A stretch of DNA of 64,000 bases from Diphasiastrum complanatum (lineage: Eukaryota; Streptophyta; Lycopodiopsida; Lycopodiales; Lycopodiaceae), in NCBI GenBank assembly GCA_029204225.1, contig CM055100.1, positions 59,270,975 through 59,334,974 of the forward strand, in the 5' to 3' direction. Below are positions 11,301 to 24,876 of this stretch, one piece after another. Position numbers and translations under genes: made by a program. Each line of letters opens with the position of its first letter. Within the stretch, counting starts at the first letter, position 1. The notes under the pieces were generated by a model, which did not search any database, was not told the origin of the DNA, and saw only the letters and a program-made list of their open reading frames with translations.

Positions 11301-14300
11301 AAACTTGAATCTACCATTATGAATACAAAAAACATTGTGAATTCTAGTTGCAACGAATGGATTGAACAACATCTTGATAAGTGTTAATACGTGCTAGTTT
11401 TGAACTCAATCAGATGACTTTGGAAACCGTTCCTCATGTTATCCCTTAGAAATCTGTCTTATTGTACTTGTAGCACTATACTTATATGTAGACATGGATA
11501 ATTGCAATTCCGCTGTTCAATTGATTGCCAATTACCAATCATTTGTATGCTCCCAGAAGTCAAGAAAGATCTCAGTACTGAATCAGAATTCGTTTTGACT
11601 CAAATTGGAGGTATTTTGTGCACAATACCTCTATTGCTATTTATAGCAATTATGGTCTAAAAAATGGCCAAATGAATCTCTTTTTCTAAAAATGAGGATA
11701 CTTGGCTCATTATCAACCTTGCAAAATTTACCTCTCAAATTTGGGGTCAATCAGTCGTAGGCTCAAGAGTAGGTTGACTGAACAACTCTTGTTGTATGCC
11801 AAAAACTTGCAACTATACTTGTGATTGCTATTGACAATGATTCAGTGAAGGTATCAAATGGCATAAGTAGATGTCGCCAATTGCAGATCCCACCTCCTGA
11901 TTCAGTTTTCACTAATGAAAAGAGTAGCTTCCAAAAAAATTTATATCCGATTCACTAAGTCTCGTATCCTTGACGGTTACATTATTGTTACTAGTGGCAA
12001 TTTAAGTGACAATATTACAGACGGTGAGCCAGATGAGTCGGTTCGATTGTTACATGGTACGCAAAAGGTCTATTCTGAATAGGTCTTAGAGAGCTCTCTC
12101 TCTCTCTCTCTCCTTTCTCTCTGTCTCTGTCTCTGTGTGTGTCTCTCTCTCTTCTGTCTCCGGGCAAAGGGGATCTGCGAGGGTGTAGTAAGCAGCTGAT
12201 TAATGGGGATAAGGAAAATACATGCGAGTATGATCAACAAAATTATGCGGATATGGGTTCACTGTCAAATGAGAGTAACGTATCTTCAGAAATCCTAGGA
12301 GAGAGGTTCGAGCGTGAGTAAATATTATCTGTGTGAGTATGCGAGTAAGGTAGGAGTTCTTCATGCGAGTATGAATCAAGAAATAGCGAGTATCCGTTCT
12401 AGCTGTCAATGCGAAAATGCAGAGTAGATTAATGATGCGAATGAGTCTGATCAGACGTGGGTATGCGAGTATAGAAATTCGCTAGGGAATACGAGTAAGA
12501 AATCGAATTCCTGATTAGAATGCGAGAAAGATTTGTAGAGTGCGGTAAGTTTCAGGATCTAAAGGTCCGATTTACGTGACTAAGAGCAAAAAATGGAGTA
12601 TGGTTCCAATCAATGAGTTACAAAATTTGCCATAGCTAACAGACTTCTGTTAATTCCGTAAGTTTGCAAATGTCAGATCCACTGACGTTACAGAAGGTAT
12701 CTCTAAATACGAATACCCCAACATCTCTTACGAATCTGGGTCGGATCTATAAGTGGAATCTGGGTCGGATCTGCAAGTAGGACAGCCGGTGACAGGATCC
12801 TGAAGTGCAATTAAGTACTAGGAATTTGATTTCTGATTCTGTTAAAGATTTGGCGAGTTGGAGCTTCTGACGGTGTTAGAAAAAAGCATTTACAGTGTTG
12901 TGAAATTTTTGCTGGAAAAGGTTTTCAAACTGCTGGTGATGTGTCAGAGGCAAAAGGGGTTGGGATTGTAGAAAAAAACTTTTCGTTGAAGTCTGGGAGA
13001 TACATCTCAGTACAGATTCAAAAAACTCAGACGTTGGTGTAACATTCCCCATGTGTGCATTTAGTTGCGAGCAAATATTTCAAACATCTGAGCACTTGTG
13101 CACGGCAAAGATCTACCATTATGTATCCTGGTGGGATCAACAGCAGTTCCTGTCAAGTGTCAATCAGGTTTTAATGTGTCATGGAGCGTACAAACAAACA
13201 AGAACTGCAGAAAGCTTTCCAGTCTAGTCCTTTCTATTGAACCTAAAATTAGTTCTCCTTGTTTTCAAAGGATTTGCTGGCAGCAAATTCCTTGTGGTTA
13301 TAATTGAAATCAAATTTTGTTTACATGCACCTTCCATGCCCCAAACGTGCACATAAATTTTTTACCCATTCACAAGCACTTTTCACCTGGAAGGTGCGTG
13401 GGAAAAAAATTTACGTAAAAAATAAATAACCCAAAACGCTTTACAATACACGGAAGGTACTTCTCGGCAAGGAAATGAATTGCTCCTAGAGGTTTCGGTG
13501 TTATTTTTGCACAATCAATTTTGTCACCATTTTGTGAATTCTCCTCTATCATCTTCCTCAAGCTAATGTTGATTCTTATTTCCTATTTCTCTATTGATTT
13601 ACACTATTAGAATGTAAACAGTGGTATCAGAGCATTAGGCATCCTGCTGTGGGAAGAACAATTTGTAGCAAAAAAGGAGCAACAATGGAGAAAGAGAAGA
13701 ATATTTGGGCTTTTGTTTTAAAGTATTCTGTATTGAAGATTGATTGCAGTGTTTTATTTTCGGAGTGCAGGTTTCAAATGGAGAAGTGTAGATTCAAGCA
13801 TCAAGACGTCCATTTTGGATTCATTCATTTTTCATCTTGTTTATGCATTAAAGGCAACAAAAATTATCAGATTCTAATTTTGTTGGGGTCTTTGTCATCT
13901 TCGGATGCATCTCACTTGTTGGACATAAACCATTTATTAAATTGCTTTATACAGAGTTTTCAAACATTCTGGAAACCCTATTGCAAAGTGGCCAGCTATG
14001 TTGATCTCCATCTGAAATGGTAAAGATCTGAGCACCGAAATAGCCCAAAAATCAGCAAAAAATCAGCAAAACGGAGCCCAATAACCCTTCATTCTATGCT
14101 AAAATAAAGGCAAAAATAGAAAATTAAACAGAATTGTAACACACACACACTCCCCCCCAAAAAACAAAGTCAACATAAGTTGAAAAAAAAAGAGAGAGAA
14201 GGGGGGTGAAGGAGGAAAGCGGATTAGGCCGCCCGCTGTAGGGCCTGGGTAGGCTGATCATCAGGTAAAGCCTGGAGGCACCCAGACAGGCTGTTCGCCC

Positions 14301-17300
14301 CGTCCCATTTATAAAGCCTTATTTTTTTTATGAGTTTCTCTCTCCAAGTGAGAGAGACAACCCGAGCATGCAACAGTTTGTTGTAAGAATTGTCGATGTC
14401 GTTTTCCCCGTATCTAAGGATTCATGGTAGCTGGATTTTTTCACATTAGAATGTCATTGCATTAGCAAGACACAAAGTTTTGCTGGTTACTCATTACAAA
14501 AAGGATAACTGTTCAGCAAGATAAACCTAGTTCAAGTTGGCACATTATGTGCAGTTAAGATGATAGACAGCGAGCATATGCTCCCTGAGCAGAACCTTGA
14601 TTTCTTGTAACCTTATCATCTATTCAGCTCAGATGTTCACCATTATATTTTTGTCAACTTCCCCATATCTAAAGATTTATAGTAGCTTGATTGTATCACA
14701 TTAAAATTTCATTCCATTCAGCAAGATGCAAATTTCTGCTGGTCCCTTATCCAAAAAAAGTTAAATCTTCAACAAGATGAACCTAGTTCAAGTTGACATA
14801 TTACCTGCAGTCAACTGTCTGCATCCTGAGAGGCTGAAGTGGATAACATTTTTACAGGTTCTGCTCAAAGAACACACATCGATGTCTAAAAGCCAAGGAG
14901 CAGAATTTTCCAGCATGAGTGAAGTCAAATTGGAACCGCATCCTGTAGTTATTGCATTAATGCATTCTGGCGGGACGTTCATACAGCACTGAAATTCAAG
15001 TGTACGTAAGGAGAGCAAGGTCTTGAGCACAAAGGGAATGGCAGTGCCATAAAGATCCTGCCATGCACCAAGAGATAAGGAAACACAAACACATCAAAGA
15101 GTTGAAAAACTTTATCCATTTGAATTTTAGCTGACAAAGAATTGCAGTTGAGCATGAAGTAAGTACCTGAAAAGCCAAAGAGAGCTCTTCCAAAGCTGGG
15201 CAGAGAGCTGAAAGTTGAACCATGCATGAACTACTTAATCTTCCACCAATACCCAATGTAAAAGCCTTAAGTGAAGGCAAACAAGGCCATATGGTTTTAA
15301 AGGTTAAGTCCGACAGCCCCCATCCAACTTTTAGTTCCTGTAAAGATAGTCGACCAACTCCTAGCTCTTCAAACACAGAGTGTGCCTCAGATGATAATTG
15401 AGTGCAAATGGTGTCCTTTTCACTAAGGTTCGCTTGATGGGCATCAATGATTTGTTTGCACCCCCTGATATTAAGAGCTCTCAAGCCTGAATTCAGTGCC
15501 AGGACATGAGCTAAAGCACAACCTGAGACCTAGAAAGGAAACCCACTTTAGGACCTACATGAATGCTACTTGAAATGACAACACAAGGTCCTTGACTGTA
15601 TATGAGTTCTTCAAAACAACATGTGTGATCAAGCTTTCTCGGAGCATGATGCTTACTTGGGTTTCCCTAACATTTAGTTGCTCCAAAGAAGTTCCTCTGA
15701 ACATCAGCAGGCTGGCGTCATCCAAGTTTGTGTTTTCAAGGTTCAAATGTGTTAGTCTCGAAAGTCTACTTAACAGTGCTGCTAAATCCTTTCGACAAAG
15801 ACCTGCAAAGTGATGTATCACATGCATGACTACAAAAATAGAAACGAGCTCTATTCAATCTGCGAATAGACAATGCTTAGTGCAACAAAGATATTACAGG
15901 ATGGTATTCAAAATAGAAAGTTCCAAAAAAGCACTGTCAAAAGAGCTAATTAAAAAATACTAGTTTTTTGTAAGCGCAGATTGCCAAGAATTTGCTTCGT
16001 TTGGTTGTAAAAAATACCAAAGCAGCTTGCCAGATCAAGCTTTGTGAGCTGACAAATGTTGTCATTGGAAATCGCAGTAGCATCTAGGTCATTTATCACA
16101 AAACTGGACAAAATTGCAGCAGTTGAATTTGGCCCCAATTCTGTGCCTGCCAGGCTTATACTTTGCATCCCTGAATATGCTTTTATGAATATGCTGATTC
16201 CTGTGTCAGTCAACCGTCTACAACCACTCAAATCTATTGCCTGCAAATTGGGACAGCATCTTGATATGAAAAATAGCTCCTTATCTGCAGACAAGGTATT
16301 TTCGTCAAATTTCTTACAAACCATCCACACTAATGCATGGAATGCAAAGTACATGAAACATCACAGTCTGTTACTTTTTAAACATTTAGATGAAACTTTA
16401 ACAACTTTACAGAATGCACACGTCATAATCAAAAAAGATTTTTCAGGAATAACAAGGTACAGACTGTAACTAGAGAATGTCAAGATACACTGATTGTAAG
16501 GAATTAATTCGTCACTATTTTGCGAATTGCAAATCAAACATGGTGTTAACATGTCCTTACAAATTCCATCATAGCACCAGTGAATAGTGATTCGAACTTT
16601 TCTGAATCGACTTGCAATTTGAATCAGGTTTATATGAACCAAGCAGAGATGGTTGCAATAGTAAGTATTGATTCTACAAGTGGTCTTACAGCAAATGAGT
16701 ACCAATTCCAAAAAATTAGCCAAAAACTTCCTGACTTTATACCTTTGACCTGATTTGTTACTTTCCTCAGCCGTTTTGTTTTAGACCAGTCAATTTATTT
16801 GAGTGCACCATTCTATAGGCATTGCAATGTCTTTATTATTACAGATGTTTTGGATATGTTGAAAGATATAAGTTTTGTACCCTGTGTACAGAACACAACA
16901 TAACCCCTGAAAAGGTAAGGAACGAGCATAATTGCCACATTTTTCAAGCTAAAAGAAAAGAATCCTAAATGTCAGTATATCATATACCTGTGAGCTCAAT
17001 GCGTCCTTGAAGAAATAGCCTTTTCAAACTTGACAATGAGTAATGTCCTCTCATAATTTTCTTGAGTGCATCACAAGAACCTCTCCAAGGATACTCAATT
17101 TTATATGAAATAACAGAAAGCATATTTTCTGCCAAACTATCAATCTCCAATGAAAAATCCGCAGTTTCAATAAACCGGCAAGTTTCACTCAAAGCTAACA
17201 ACATGCTGAACTGTAACTGGGGACAGTGGTCCACTTTAAGTGTTGAAAGATTTGGGCATATTCTTCCAAGCCATGCAACAAGCTTTTCCTCCTTCAACCT

Positions 17301-20300
17301 CCAACATCCTGACAGAACCATCTTCTGTAAGGTCCCAAAAGATTGAAGATCACTTGATAACTGATCTGGGTTTGTTGATAAACATGTCCCTTGACAAGCC
17401 CATGATGCCGGAGCATGCACAGCTGAAAGGAACAAGATGGATTCTGTCACCTGCTGGCATTCACAAATATCCAAGACCTGTATAATAATGGAGCCATGAG
17501 TCACCAACAATACAGTGAAGCACTTATGGATTCTAGAAGCTACAGAACACATTGACAGACATAAAGTGTGTTGATCTAGATTCTATTCATTGAGCAGTTT
17601 GGTACTATATATTAACTGTATTTGGGACATTACAAACAAGAAAAGCAGAAAAAGCATTTATATGCTCTGGATAGATGCGTGCACTCACTTAACTGAATAA
17701 ACTTACCTTCGAGTATTTTGTCAGGCGTAGGCAGATGACCTCACCAACCAGTTCATCTGGAGACATTTTCAAAATTATATCTTTAGTCTTATCTGACTTT
17801 GAACATGCTATTTCAATGGCTCGAGAAATTACTTCGTGGTCTAGAGGATATTGAGCACAAATGCCACCTGAAAAGTACACAGCCTTTTAGTAGCAGACAG
17901 TACCATGTTTCTAAGACTTGTACCCTCATTGGAATGTGTATTTCATACTTTAACAAAAAATGAACTATCTAATAGCTGCTGCTTGTTTGAACCTCCCACG
18001 AAGGTATTGATTTCTGCAGGCCACAGCTTCACAGAGTGCGTATATGATAACAAGATTTTTGCTCAGTACCCAAGTTAAAAAGAGTAGGAAGGCCTAATTA
18101 AAGAACCTTTGTTGGAGAGAAAATTAGAGGAAATATTCAACTGACGTAATAAGAATCCAAGAGGTAGCAGATGTGTGCGAATCTGTGCACACCACAACAA
18201 TGATAAATTACAGGGTTAATATGAGGGTAAATATATAAAAACAAGACCCTGTTCAGGGTGAAACAGAATTGCAGTAGAAAAGCTCTGCTGCCTACTTTTA
18301 CTTTACAGAGTTATTTGACGAACTATCGAGCCATCTAAACCCCCAAACCCCCTACATTGAGTGAAAAACAAAGAAAACACAAGCACAAAGACTCTACTCA
18401 AACTTCAAAGGATAATCTAAAATAAGATACAGCAGAACAGGATAAGCCTGCTTGCTTATTTTCTCTTAACGAGTACATGTGACAGTAAAATACACTCATA
18501 ATAAAACCATTCTAGCTTCCAAGGATAACTTTGAAAGTCTCATACTCAACTGATTTAAGAGTCGCACATAGCAGGTCATTTAAATATCTGCTAAACTGAA
18601 CTCATAGGGGATAAACCCACCTTCAGGTTATCACATAGGCCTGATTTCCACAAGAATTCATCAAGTTTTCAGTCGAAAATGCACAGGTCAAGGTGGGCAG
18701 TTGATGAACAATTTTCTTGATTACTTATATCATATACAGTAAGGAGAGTTTGCAAATCTATACAAGAACACAGTAGTAATAATCAAGATGGCTTTAAGCA
18801 TAGAGACATCCATTTACTTATCATAATCATGGGTATCCTACAATAGGCTACAACAGTAGTAATAATTTTAGAAAGTTATCAATCCGACTCAAAGACACGC
18901 AGGCTGAACAATAATTTTGGTCTATGTACAGACTACGATACGATTTACATAATACTTTTTGGTATGATCAACCTGTGGGATCATAGAGAATTGAATCTGG
19001 GTGGGTGAACCCTACTCGAGCACGACACACCAACTCGCCACGTGTGGGAAGATTACAATTCACATGATGGAAAAATAGAGCTCGAAATGGAATAGAGTTT
19101 GAAATGCTACAAGCATGGTTTGCACAGTCTCATTCTATGCTCACTTGTGTTACCGTGAAAACTTGGCTCTCTTTGACCTACCATAAATATTGGTTTTTGA
19201 AATGGAATCAAGGTATAAAGCAACTAATAGTGAGTCCAAAATGATCGGCATTCATAATAAGTTTGAAAAGTACCTTCTTAAAGAGATTGAAGACTTCTAA
19301 ATCAGATTCGACCAAAGTCTGCGAACACTGTTGCTCTTCGTTTTTATTATGCCATTTGAACAATGCCTCACACAACTGCATTTCGCTGCAAGGCAAAACA
19401 AAGTAATGCTCATACGATAGTTCCTTTAGTGCCTACACACCAGCGACTAGATGATTCTACTTTGATCTGTACAAAAGTGTCATATGGTCATCAATATGCG
19501 ATCTACTTTTGTTGTGTGATGCTTTGAATTATCCTCTCTACGTAAGTTCGCGCCAAAACTTATTAAGGCCTAATCTAAAACTGAAAGCAAACTAAAAGCA
19601 CCATTAATAATGGTCTCCTCCAAGACTTGCACACAATCTACTGAGACTACATAGAGAAACTACTCGCCAATCTGGATGTGAAGTGAAACTTGAGTCTAAA
19701 ATCCTTCAATCCTCCAACACAGCCACATATATCTCCTGTCTGAAACTAGCTCTTATACCCAGATATGGGCTGAATCCCTGCATCTATCAAAGAACAAAAG
19801 GCAATAGAAGTTGTTTGAATGGATGATTTATTGGAAGAAAAACTTGACCAGGAGAACATGTTGCCTGTGAAGGCCTTCCTACGAAGCAGCTTTGCAATAG
19901 AGGCTTTCTAAGAAATCATTAAAAAAGCTCTACAAGTTTGCGCTCTAAGAAATGGACGTGGCTGCCATCTACTTAAGTTGGGGCCTAGAACTCTTTAGGG
20001 CTCTACCGCTTTGATCCATATAACCCATAGAACATGAAATGTGTAGGGGCCTACAGTGACAAAGTGATGCATTGAGAGATGATAGATGAATGGTTCTCTT
20101 GGGCCTTGCATATTATAAAAGGGAGGCCCTCGAGAAACTAGCCTGACCAGATTTTAACTGCATGCAATGTGACCTTCATGTCAAGCACATTGATGACAGC
20201 TACAAGTAACTATTTAAGAAGAATGCACGGACTCGCAGAGCCTAGCTGGAACCATCTATTTCAGTACTGCAATTTTCGTCTGTATAGATAAGCCAGAGCC

Positions 20301-23300
20301 TGCATCTACAAGTGGGTTCCTTGAAACTCCACTTTCAAGCCTCAATATGCAGGCTGAAGGAAAGGTTTTGTTTCTCAAAAGCAACAATTGTTATCTATTG
20401 TAACATCTCATCTACAGTATTTAAAGGATGATCTCCAAAATCACAAATGATGTATTTGATGCTATTGGTACCTTTCAACAGTCAAAAGAGGATTGTTGAT
20501 GCATGCACTTAAAAATGAAAATGGTAAACCAGTAAATCCATCCCATGAAACTGCTTCCACCTGGGAAACACAGACAGAGAACTTGTCAAGGTAGAGTCAA
20601 GAAGTCCTAATAGCTCAAGAGATTGAAAGCTGAAAATAGCACCTTCATTACTTATTTATCTTTTATCATTCAAAATCAGAGTGCAAATGCAAGTAACCAC
20701 CAAGCAAGGCATGTCTATGCCATAGTTGCAGCGAATCCCGATTTGCTGGGTTTCGTGATTCACTGCAACAAATCTCAGGGGAAAAAAAAAACCAGAAAAG
20801 CAGTCCTCTCTCAAGCTTAGACTCATAACACAATTTGAGTGCCTGCTTTATCGAGCATCTCAACTTAGAAGTTATCAGCAAACCCCAATCATTATCTTGG
20901 GCATATTAAAGCGTGGTCTACACAATGTTACGTACCGGACTTTACTCAACAAACCCTAATCATTACCTTGGAAATATTAACATAATGTCATGTACCGGTC
21001 TTTACTCAACAAACTGGGGTTGTTCCTATTAACTATATACTATGACTTATAAAGGTCCAAGAGTTTGTTACTAAGTTTCTAATCCCGTTCCCATTCTTAA
21101 TAGTTCCCCGGTTCTTGCATAAAAAAAGGGCCTAAGGTTCGTATTCTTGTTCCTATTGAAACCTAAGTTCCTGAGTCCATGCATGAAAACTGCAGGTTTC
21201 TATTCCTGTTGAACCTAAGTTCCTAGGGCTTCTTATTCTTGTTCCTAAGTTTCCATTCCTATTCTTGATCCTAAGTTCATGTTCCTAAGTTCCTGGGGCA
21301 TCCTATTCTTGTTCCTAAGCGACTTCCTGTGATTGTTCCTGTCCGTGTTTTTAATCCTATTCTTGTTCTTATTTCTAAGTTCAATTCCTGTTCTTGTTCT
21401 TGTTCCTAAGAGAACATGAACCTCAGAATAGAAATAGGAACATCCTTTTTTTAGATGTGCAAAAACCTCTTCTGAAAACCCAAAAAATAATTTTCTAATC
21501 AACTTTATAACGAATTTACCCACAACAATTTTTTCAAATAATAGGAATTTTTTGATTTTTTGGAACCGTTCCTAAGGTACGATCCGTTTCTAGGAATGGT
21601 TCTGTACCATTCGTAAGAACTATGGAGGTTGCGAAGCCAAATGGCCAAAACTCATTTACAAGTTCGTGTTTGGCATCAAGTATTGGAGGGGTATATTTAA
21701 CTGTGTCATTGTTGCTTTGAGCCAGATTGAAGAGGTTAATCAATTATGCTTTGAGATCCGACTTGATTCGTATCTATCTCTTTGGGATCTTGTTGGACCA
21801 ATGGGTTTTTTGGTCATACTTGGCAAGAAATTCTAGATCTAGTTGACCTTGGAGTGTAGGGATCCAAGAAATCTCGAGATGGGAAGATACAGTTAGAATA
21901 CTCCATCAGAAATGGTTGACTTTTCCAGAATGGAAAAGCATGTGTGCTAGATAAAGAGAATACCACATATCACGGCCCAAATCTTGCACAAATGTCATGA
22001 CATCCCCGGTGTGCGACATCTTGGCATACAAAAAAAGGACACTAGACCTTGTTAAAAGAGTTTTTTTGGGGCCAAAAATAAAAGGTCATGTGGTGGCATA
22101 TGTTCAAAAGTGTGAATAGTGCCAAGTTAATATAGCCGAAAGACTCAAAGCTGCTAGTCTATTACATCCGTTGGAAATTCTCAATAAGAAATTAGAAAGT
22201 AATTTTGTGGATTTTGTGCTTGAACTTCCTAGAACAGGAAAGGATCACAATTCCATTTGGATAGTGATTGATGGGCTAACCAAAATCGTGCCGTTTATTC
22301 CAACAAAGACTATTGTCAAGGCTTCAAAGCTTGCTCAACTCTTTGTTGAAAAAATAATTCAGGTTGTTTAGTTTGTCAAACCAGATTGTTAGTGATCATG
22401 ATTCCAAGTTCATAACCAATAGATGGAAGATAGGCTTTGTTGTGTATTTTCAAGTAGCAATTGTGAAAAAAAATGAAAAGCCATCATTCACTTTGAAAGA
22501 TCTATGACCTAAGTGATTGCTCAAAACACTACAATGACAATAGTAGGCAAGAGCACTTTCAATATAGCATAAATAATCAGATTATTGACACAAACAAATT
22601 CAATCCTTGGATCTTAAACACAAGTATGGATCTGATCCAAACCCTCTGTAAGTAGCCCGAGAGCTTCAGAAATCCTACAACTATGCAAATGAATGATACA
22701 TCCATAGAACAGTTCGCCATTCGAGGTGGTTTGCTATTTCAAAATGAGAAATTTTGTGTACCAGGGGATGATGAGTTAAGGAAGAGAATTCTTTATGAAT
22801 GTCATGATGCACCCTGTGCAGGTCATCCAGGTATACACAAGACATTGGACTTGGTTAGAAGAGAGTTTTATTGGCCAAAACTCAAGCCATATGTCAAGTC
22901 TTATGTGGTTAAATGTAAACCTTGTCAGCTAGCCAAAGCGGAACACTTAAAGGTTGGAGGGTTGTTACATTCCTTAGATATCCCTCAAAATCGATGGGAA
23001 AGCATATCTATGGATTTTGTAGTTGGACTTCCCAAAACCCAACGACAAAATGATGCTATTTGGGTGTAGTGGATAGGTTAACTAAGTTAGCTATGTTCAT
23101 ACCAGTAAAGCCAACTACAAAGGCTTCAGATTTAGCACAGATCTTTGTTGAAATATTATTTAGGCTTTATGGACTGCCAAGTGATATTGTTAGTGATAGA
23201 GATCCCAAGTTTACAAGTCACTTTTGGTCAGCTGTATTCCATAAACTAGAGACCTCGCCTAGTTTTAGTTCTACTGATCATCCTGAATCAGATGGCCAGA

Positions 23301-24597
23301 CGGAGAGAACTAATCAAACTATGGAGGATATTTTGAGGACTTATGTGTCTCACAAGCAATCTTAGTGGGAGGACTACATTCCTTTAATTGAGTTTTCTTA
23401 TAATAGTAGAAAACATTGTGCTACAGATTATAGTCCGTTTATGTGAATGTACGGTTTTCAACCTAGATCTCCGCTGAATTTGGAGACAAAGTCTATTAAG
23501 ATCCAGAAGATTGCGGATTTATTGCATGATATGCAAGAAATGTGGCAAGTGGCACGTGATTGTATCCGTAGTGCTCGGGATAGAACTAAGCACTATGCTG
23601 ATCTTAAGACATCTCCCAAAGATTTTAAACTAGACGACTGGGTATATCTCAGAATTCCAAAAGATTCTAGGACTATGCGTACAGGGAAGCATTATAAGTT
23701 GTCTACCAGATATTGCGGACCATTTTGGACTCTAAGAAAATTGTTCTTTAGCTTACAAACTTGATCTTCAAGACAAATCGCCTGCTCATCCAGTGTTTCA
23801 TGTAAGTCGGTTAAAACAAAGTTTACATGAAGGTGATACAAATGGGTTTGATGAGGATCTTACCCATCTGGAGGATTTATCGCTTAGTGTACCTTTGGAA
23901 CTTGAGAAAATACACAAAACCAGAGATAAACATTTGAGAAATTGTTCTATCTCTGAGTGCTTGATTCGGTGGAAGCGTCGGACTAAGGATGATGACTCAT
24001 GGGAGAGAGTTGAAGCATAAAGAAGAACTTCCCTAGCTTTCACTTTTGAGGACAAAAGTAGTTCAAGGGGGAAAGAATATTACGTCCATGTCCTTTATGA
24101 GGGATTCGGAATATTCCTTGACATGCATATCCGGTACTCCAGGGTACCAGATTATTAGTTATGCCACGTCATTCCGAACTAGGCCAATGATGTAATTGTG
24201 AGGGCCCAGATGCTCTAATTGGACCTATGGAGCTAGTGCATGGTTACTGACAGCTTTTGGTGCAAGAATAGGTCAAATGCTTTTGGACTGGTCTTGGGGA
24301 TCCTAGAAGGAATGTTCCTCAGCTTTTGGGGCCTATATCTCTTGTAGGAACTCGCCCATCTCCTCATTCAGTTTTCTGTTTTCCAAGGCCAGGATCCTCT
24401 CCTCTCTTGCATGCAGTCACCGTGGCTCGGGGTGAAGTGGCAATGTTTCATCGAAACGCATTTCGAATGCTAAAATGCATTTGAAACGACCCCGTTTTGA
24501 AACGTCGTTTCACTCGTTCAAAACGATTGTAAAGAAATGCAAATACCGCGCGGTCCCGAGAGCTGACCCCTCACACCTTTTGGCGCGATAGAGGAGC

Positions 24598-24652
<55 letters not shown>

Positions 24653-24766
24653 GGGTGTGTATGAGTGTGTGTGAAGTAGAGGGAGTGTGTGTGTGTGTGT
24701 CTGTGTGAGAGAGAGAGAGGAGGGAGAGTGTGTGATGTGTGTGTGTGTGTGTGAAAGAGAGGGAGC

Positions 24767-24823
<57 letters not shown>

Positions 24824-24840
24824 GGGAGAGTGTGTGCGAC

Positions 24841-24876
<36 letters not shown>

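Noticed and set aside
13622-13633. TGGTATCAGAGC words at several places as tRNA genes
   Set aside because: They are LTR primer-binding sites, complementary only to a tRNA 3' end; no cloverleaf surrounds them.
13649-14023. 124-codon plus-strand frame after a copia primer site
   Set aside because: Position suggests gag, but no gag motif is seen and the sequence is cysteine/phenylalanine-rich by chance; not called as a gene.
17980-18055. Candidate exon with SVKLWPAE between exons d and f
   Set aside because: No acceptor in phase; the 37-base exon at 18146-18182 satisfies splice sites, phase and family pattern instead.
18950-19060. Open minus-strand stretch reading [15 protein letters not shown]
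   Set aside because: It lies inside a correctly phased intron and resembles no FBL11 segment; probably repeat-derived or chance.
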